Positions 62,381 through 64,000 of a stretch of 64,000 bases of DNA are shown here, piece after piece (within the stretch, counting starts at the first letter, position 1; the number at the start of each line of letters is the position of its first letter). The stretch spans positions 682,001 to 746,000 of the forward strand of contig NZ_FSRJ01000002.1 in NCBI RefSeq assembly GCF_900142065.1, read 5' to 3'. The notes below the pieces were generated by a model. It was not told the origin of the DNA. It was given only the letters and a program-made list of their open reading frames with translations, and did not search any database. The stretch comes from Agromyces cerinus subsp. cerinus (lineage in GTDB: Bacteria > Actinomycetota > Actinomycetes > Actinomycetales > Microbacteriaceae). The position numbers and the translations under genes were made by a program.

Positions 62381-64000
62381 TTGGCTGCTGCGCGCAACGC
62401 GACCACGCCCACCCCCAAGAACGGACGCGGTGCAAGCCGTCTCTCGTTCGCCAAGGTCACCGACACCCTCACGGTACCCGACCTGCTCGCTCTCCAGACG
62501 GAGAGCTTCGACTGGCTCGTCGGAAACGAGGCGTGGAAGACACGCCTCACCGAGGGCAAGGCGGCCGGTCGTCAAGACCTGCCCGAGACCACCGGTCTCG
62601 AGGAGATCTTCGAGGAGATCTCTCCGATCGAAGACCTCGGCGAGACCATGCAGCTCTCGTTCACCAACCCCGAGCTCGAGCCTCCGAAGTACACGATCGA
62701 CGAGTGCAAGGAGAAGTCCAAGACCTACTCCGCACCGCTGTACGTGAACGCGGAGTTCATGAACCACCTCACGGGTGAGATCAAGACGCAGACCGTCTTC
62801 ATGGGCGACTTCCCGCTCATGACCCCCAAGGGCACGTTCGTCATCAACGGCACCGAGCGCGTCGTCGTCTCGCAGCTCGTGCGTTCGCCGGGCGTCTACT
62901 TCGAGCGCACCCCCGAGAAGACCTCCGACAAGGACATCTACTCGGCTCGCGTCATCCCGAGCCGTGGTGCATGGCTCGAGTTCGAGATCGACAAGCGCGA
63001 CCAGGTCGGCGTCCGCATCGACCGCAAGCGCAAGCAGTCCGTCACCGTCTTCCTGAAGGCCCTCGGCCTCACCTCCGAGGAGATCCTCGAGGAGTTCGCC
63101 GGCTACGAGTCGATCGCCCTCACCCTCGAGAAGGACAACATCCTCACGAAGGAAGAGGCGCTCAAGGACATCTACCGCAAGCTCCGTCCGGGCGAGCAGG
63201 TCGCTGCCGAGGCCGCGCGTGCGCTCCTCGACAACTTCTACTTCAACCCGAAGCGCTACGACCTCGCGAAGGTCGGCCGGTACAAGATCAACAACAAGCT
63301 CGGCCTCGAGGCTCCCCTCACCGACTCGGTGCTGACGGTCCAGGACATCGTCGCCACGATCAAGTACCTCGTCGCGCTGCACGACGAGCGCACCACCCTG
63401 CCCGGCCGCCGCGCCGGCAAGGCGGTCGAACTGCGTCTCGACGTCGACGACATCGACAACTTCGGCAACCGTCGCATCCGCGCGGTGGGCGAGCTCATCC
63501 AGAACCAGGTCCGCACCGGCCTGTCCCGCATGGAGCGCGTCGTCCGCGAGCGCATGACCACGCAGGACATCGAGGCGATCACCCCGCAGACCCTGATCAA
63601 CGTGCGACCCGTCGTCGCCGCGATCAAGGAGTTCTTCGGCACCTCGCAGCTGTCGCAGTTCATGGACCAGAACAACCCGCTCGCGGGTCTGACCCACAAG
63701 CGTCGCCTCTCGGCGCTCGGCCCCGGCGGTCTCTCGCGCGACCGCGCCGGCGTCGAGGTCCGAGACGTCCACCCCTCGCACTACGGCCGCATGTGCCCGA
63801 TCGAGACCCCGGAAGGCCCGAACATCGGCCTCATCGGATCGCTCGCATCGTTCGCGCGCATCAACTCGTTCGGGTTCATCGAGACCCCGTACCGCAAGGT
63901 CGTCGCCGGCAAGGTCACCGACCAGATCGACTACCTCACGGCGTCTGAAGAGGACGACTACATCGTCGCCCAGGCCAACGCGCCGCTGAAGGCCGACGGT
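62381..64000 (+). CDS. rpoB: RNA polymerase beta subunit (3' end outside window)
   Basis: First 540 residues from TTG 62381, chosen because GGAGG (62368-62372) is 8 nt upstream; an in-frame ATG at 62366 lacks such a site. It reads [17 protein letters not shown], then the beta lobes. The rifampicin pocket (63645-63720) is [20 protein letters not shown] and [12 protein letters not shown], with Asp, His and Ser at the three main resistance positions, i.e. the sensitive form. The frame is open to the window edge. Confidence 0.98.
   Translation, partial: MAAARNATTPTPKNGRGASRLSFAKVTDTLTVPDLLALQTESFDWLVGNEAWKTRLTEGKAAGRQDLPETTGLEEIFEEISPIEDLGETMQLSFTNPELEPPKYTIDECKEKSKTYSAPLYVNAEFMNHLTGEIKTQTVFMGDFPLMTPKGTFVINGTERVVVSQLVRSPGVYFERTPEKTSDKDIYSARVIPSRGAWLEFEIDKRDQVGVRIDRKRKQSVTVFLKALGLTSEEILEEFAGYESIALTLEKDNILTKEEALKDIYRKLRPGEQVAAEAARALLDNFYFNPKRYDLAKVGRYKINNKLGLEAPLTDSVLTVQDIVATIKYLVALHDERTTLPGRRAGKAVELRLDVDDIDNFGNRRIRAVGELIQNQVRTGLSRMERVVRERMTTQDIEAITPQTLINVRPVVAAIKEFFGTSQLSQFMDQNNPLAGLTHKRRLSALGPGGLSRDRAGVEVRDVHPSHYGRMCPIETPEGPNIGLIGSLASFARINSFGFIETPYRKVVAGKVTDQIDYLTASEEDDYIVAQANAPLKADG

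Overview
The window is high-GC actinobacterial DNA, most likely from the family Microbacteriaceae (Agromyces-like). This rests on the strong G/C third-position bias, the TTG-start rpoB beginning LAAARNATT, a ClpC with two N-domains, LPXTG/LAXTG surface proteins with DUF11-type repeats, a DUF5997 gene, a DUF6412-like gene beside a YidC homologue, and the dense, frequently overlapping gene layout. The genus is an inference.

Layout. 1-5.8 kb holds the end of one sortase-type surface protein and a complete paralogue (1125 aa), with a pirin and a lipoprotein gene between them. 5.8-9.9 kb holds an XRE regulator/DUF2975 pair with a palindromic operator, clpC, and an argA-type N-acetylglutamate synthase. 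10-16.4 kb holds small hypotheticals, a MerR regulator, radA, a flavoprotein monooxygenase and an SGNH hydrolase. 16.5-21.4 kb is a 4.9-kb genomic island inserted in tRNA-Ser(CGA). It is bounded by a 27-bp direct repeat and carries a 5'-truncated tyrosine integrase, an Abi/HEPN protein, a multi-TM protein in a four-gene leftward cluster, two excisionase-type HTH proteins and two families of short direct repeats.

21.5-31.1 kb holds a third surface protein, lipoproteins, cardiolipin synthase, a paired SMR exporter, an MFS exporter, and a DGPF(YCII)/ECF42 sigma pair. 31.1-39.3 kb holds DNA polymerase IV, two acetyltransferases, a YidC-like insertase, a LysR effector domain without a helix-turn-helix opposite DUF5997, an esterase, a NUDIX-like protein, and an AraC/VOC pair. 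39.3-41.4 kb is a compact ECF sigma regulon. Three promoters of identical architecture (GGAACY-N15-GACATA) precede the sigma gene, a secreted crystallin-like protein and a 38-aa membrane peptide.

41.5-54.2 kb holds a DEAD-box helicase, DUF1684, a CGNR zinc-finger protein, an SprT peptidase, a PQQ-type sugar dehydrogenase lipoprotein, the 5-oxoprolinase operon pxpABC (with a 62-bp duplication at the B/C junction), an alcohol dehydrogenase and two tandem spermidine-synthase-like genes. 54.3-62.1 kb is a carbohydrate operon: ROK regulator, three Gfo/Idh/MocA oxidoreductases, and an ABC importer (binding protein plus two permeases, no ATPase). The window ends in the 5' half of rpoB behind a strong housekeeping-type promoter.

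Most of the window is ordinary chromosome. The parts most worth a second look are the tRNA-Ser island, the three-promoter ECF regulon with its small membrane peptide, the split-looking LysR/DUF5997 locus, and the duplicated pxpB/pxpC start junction.
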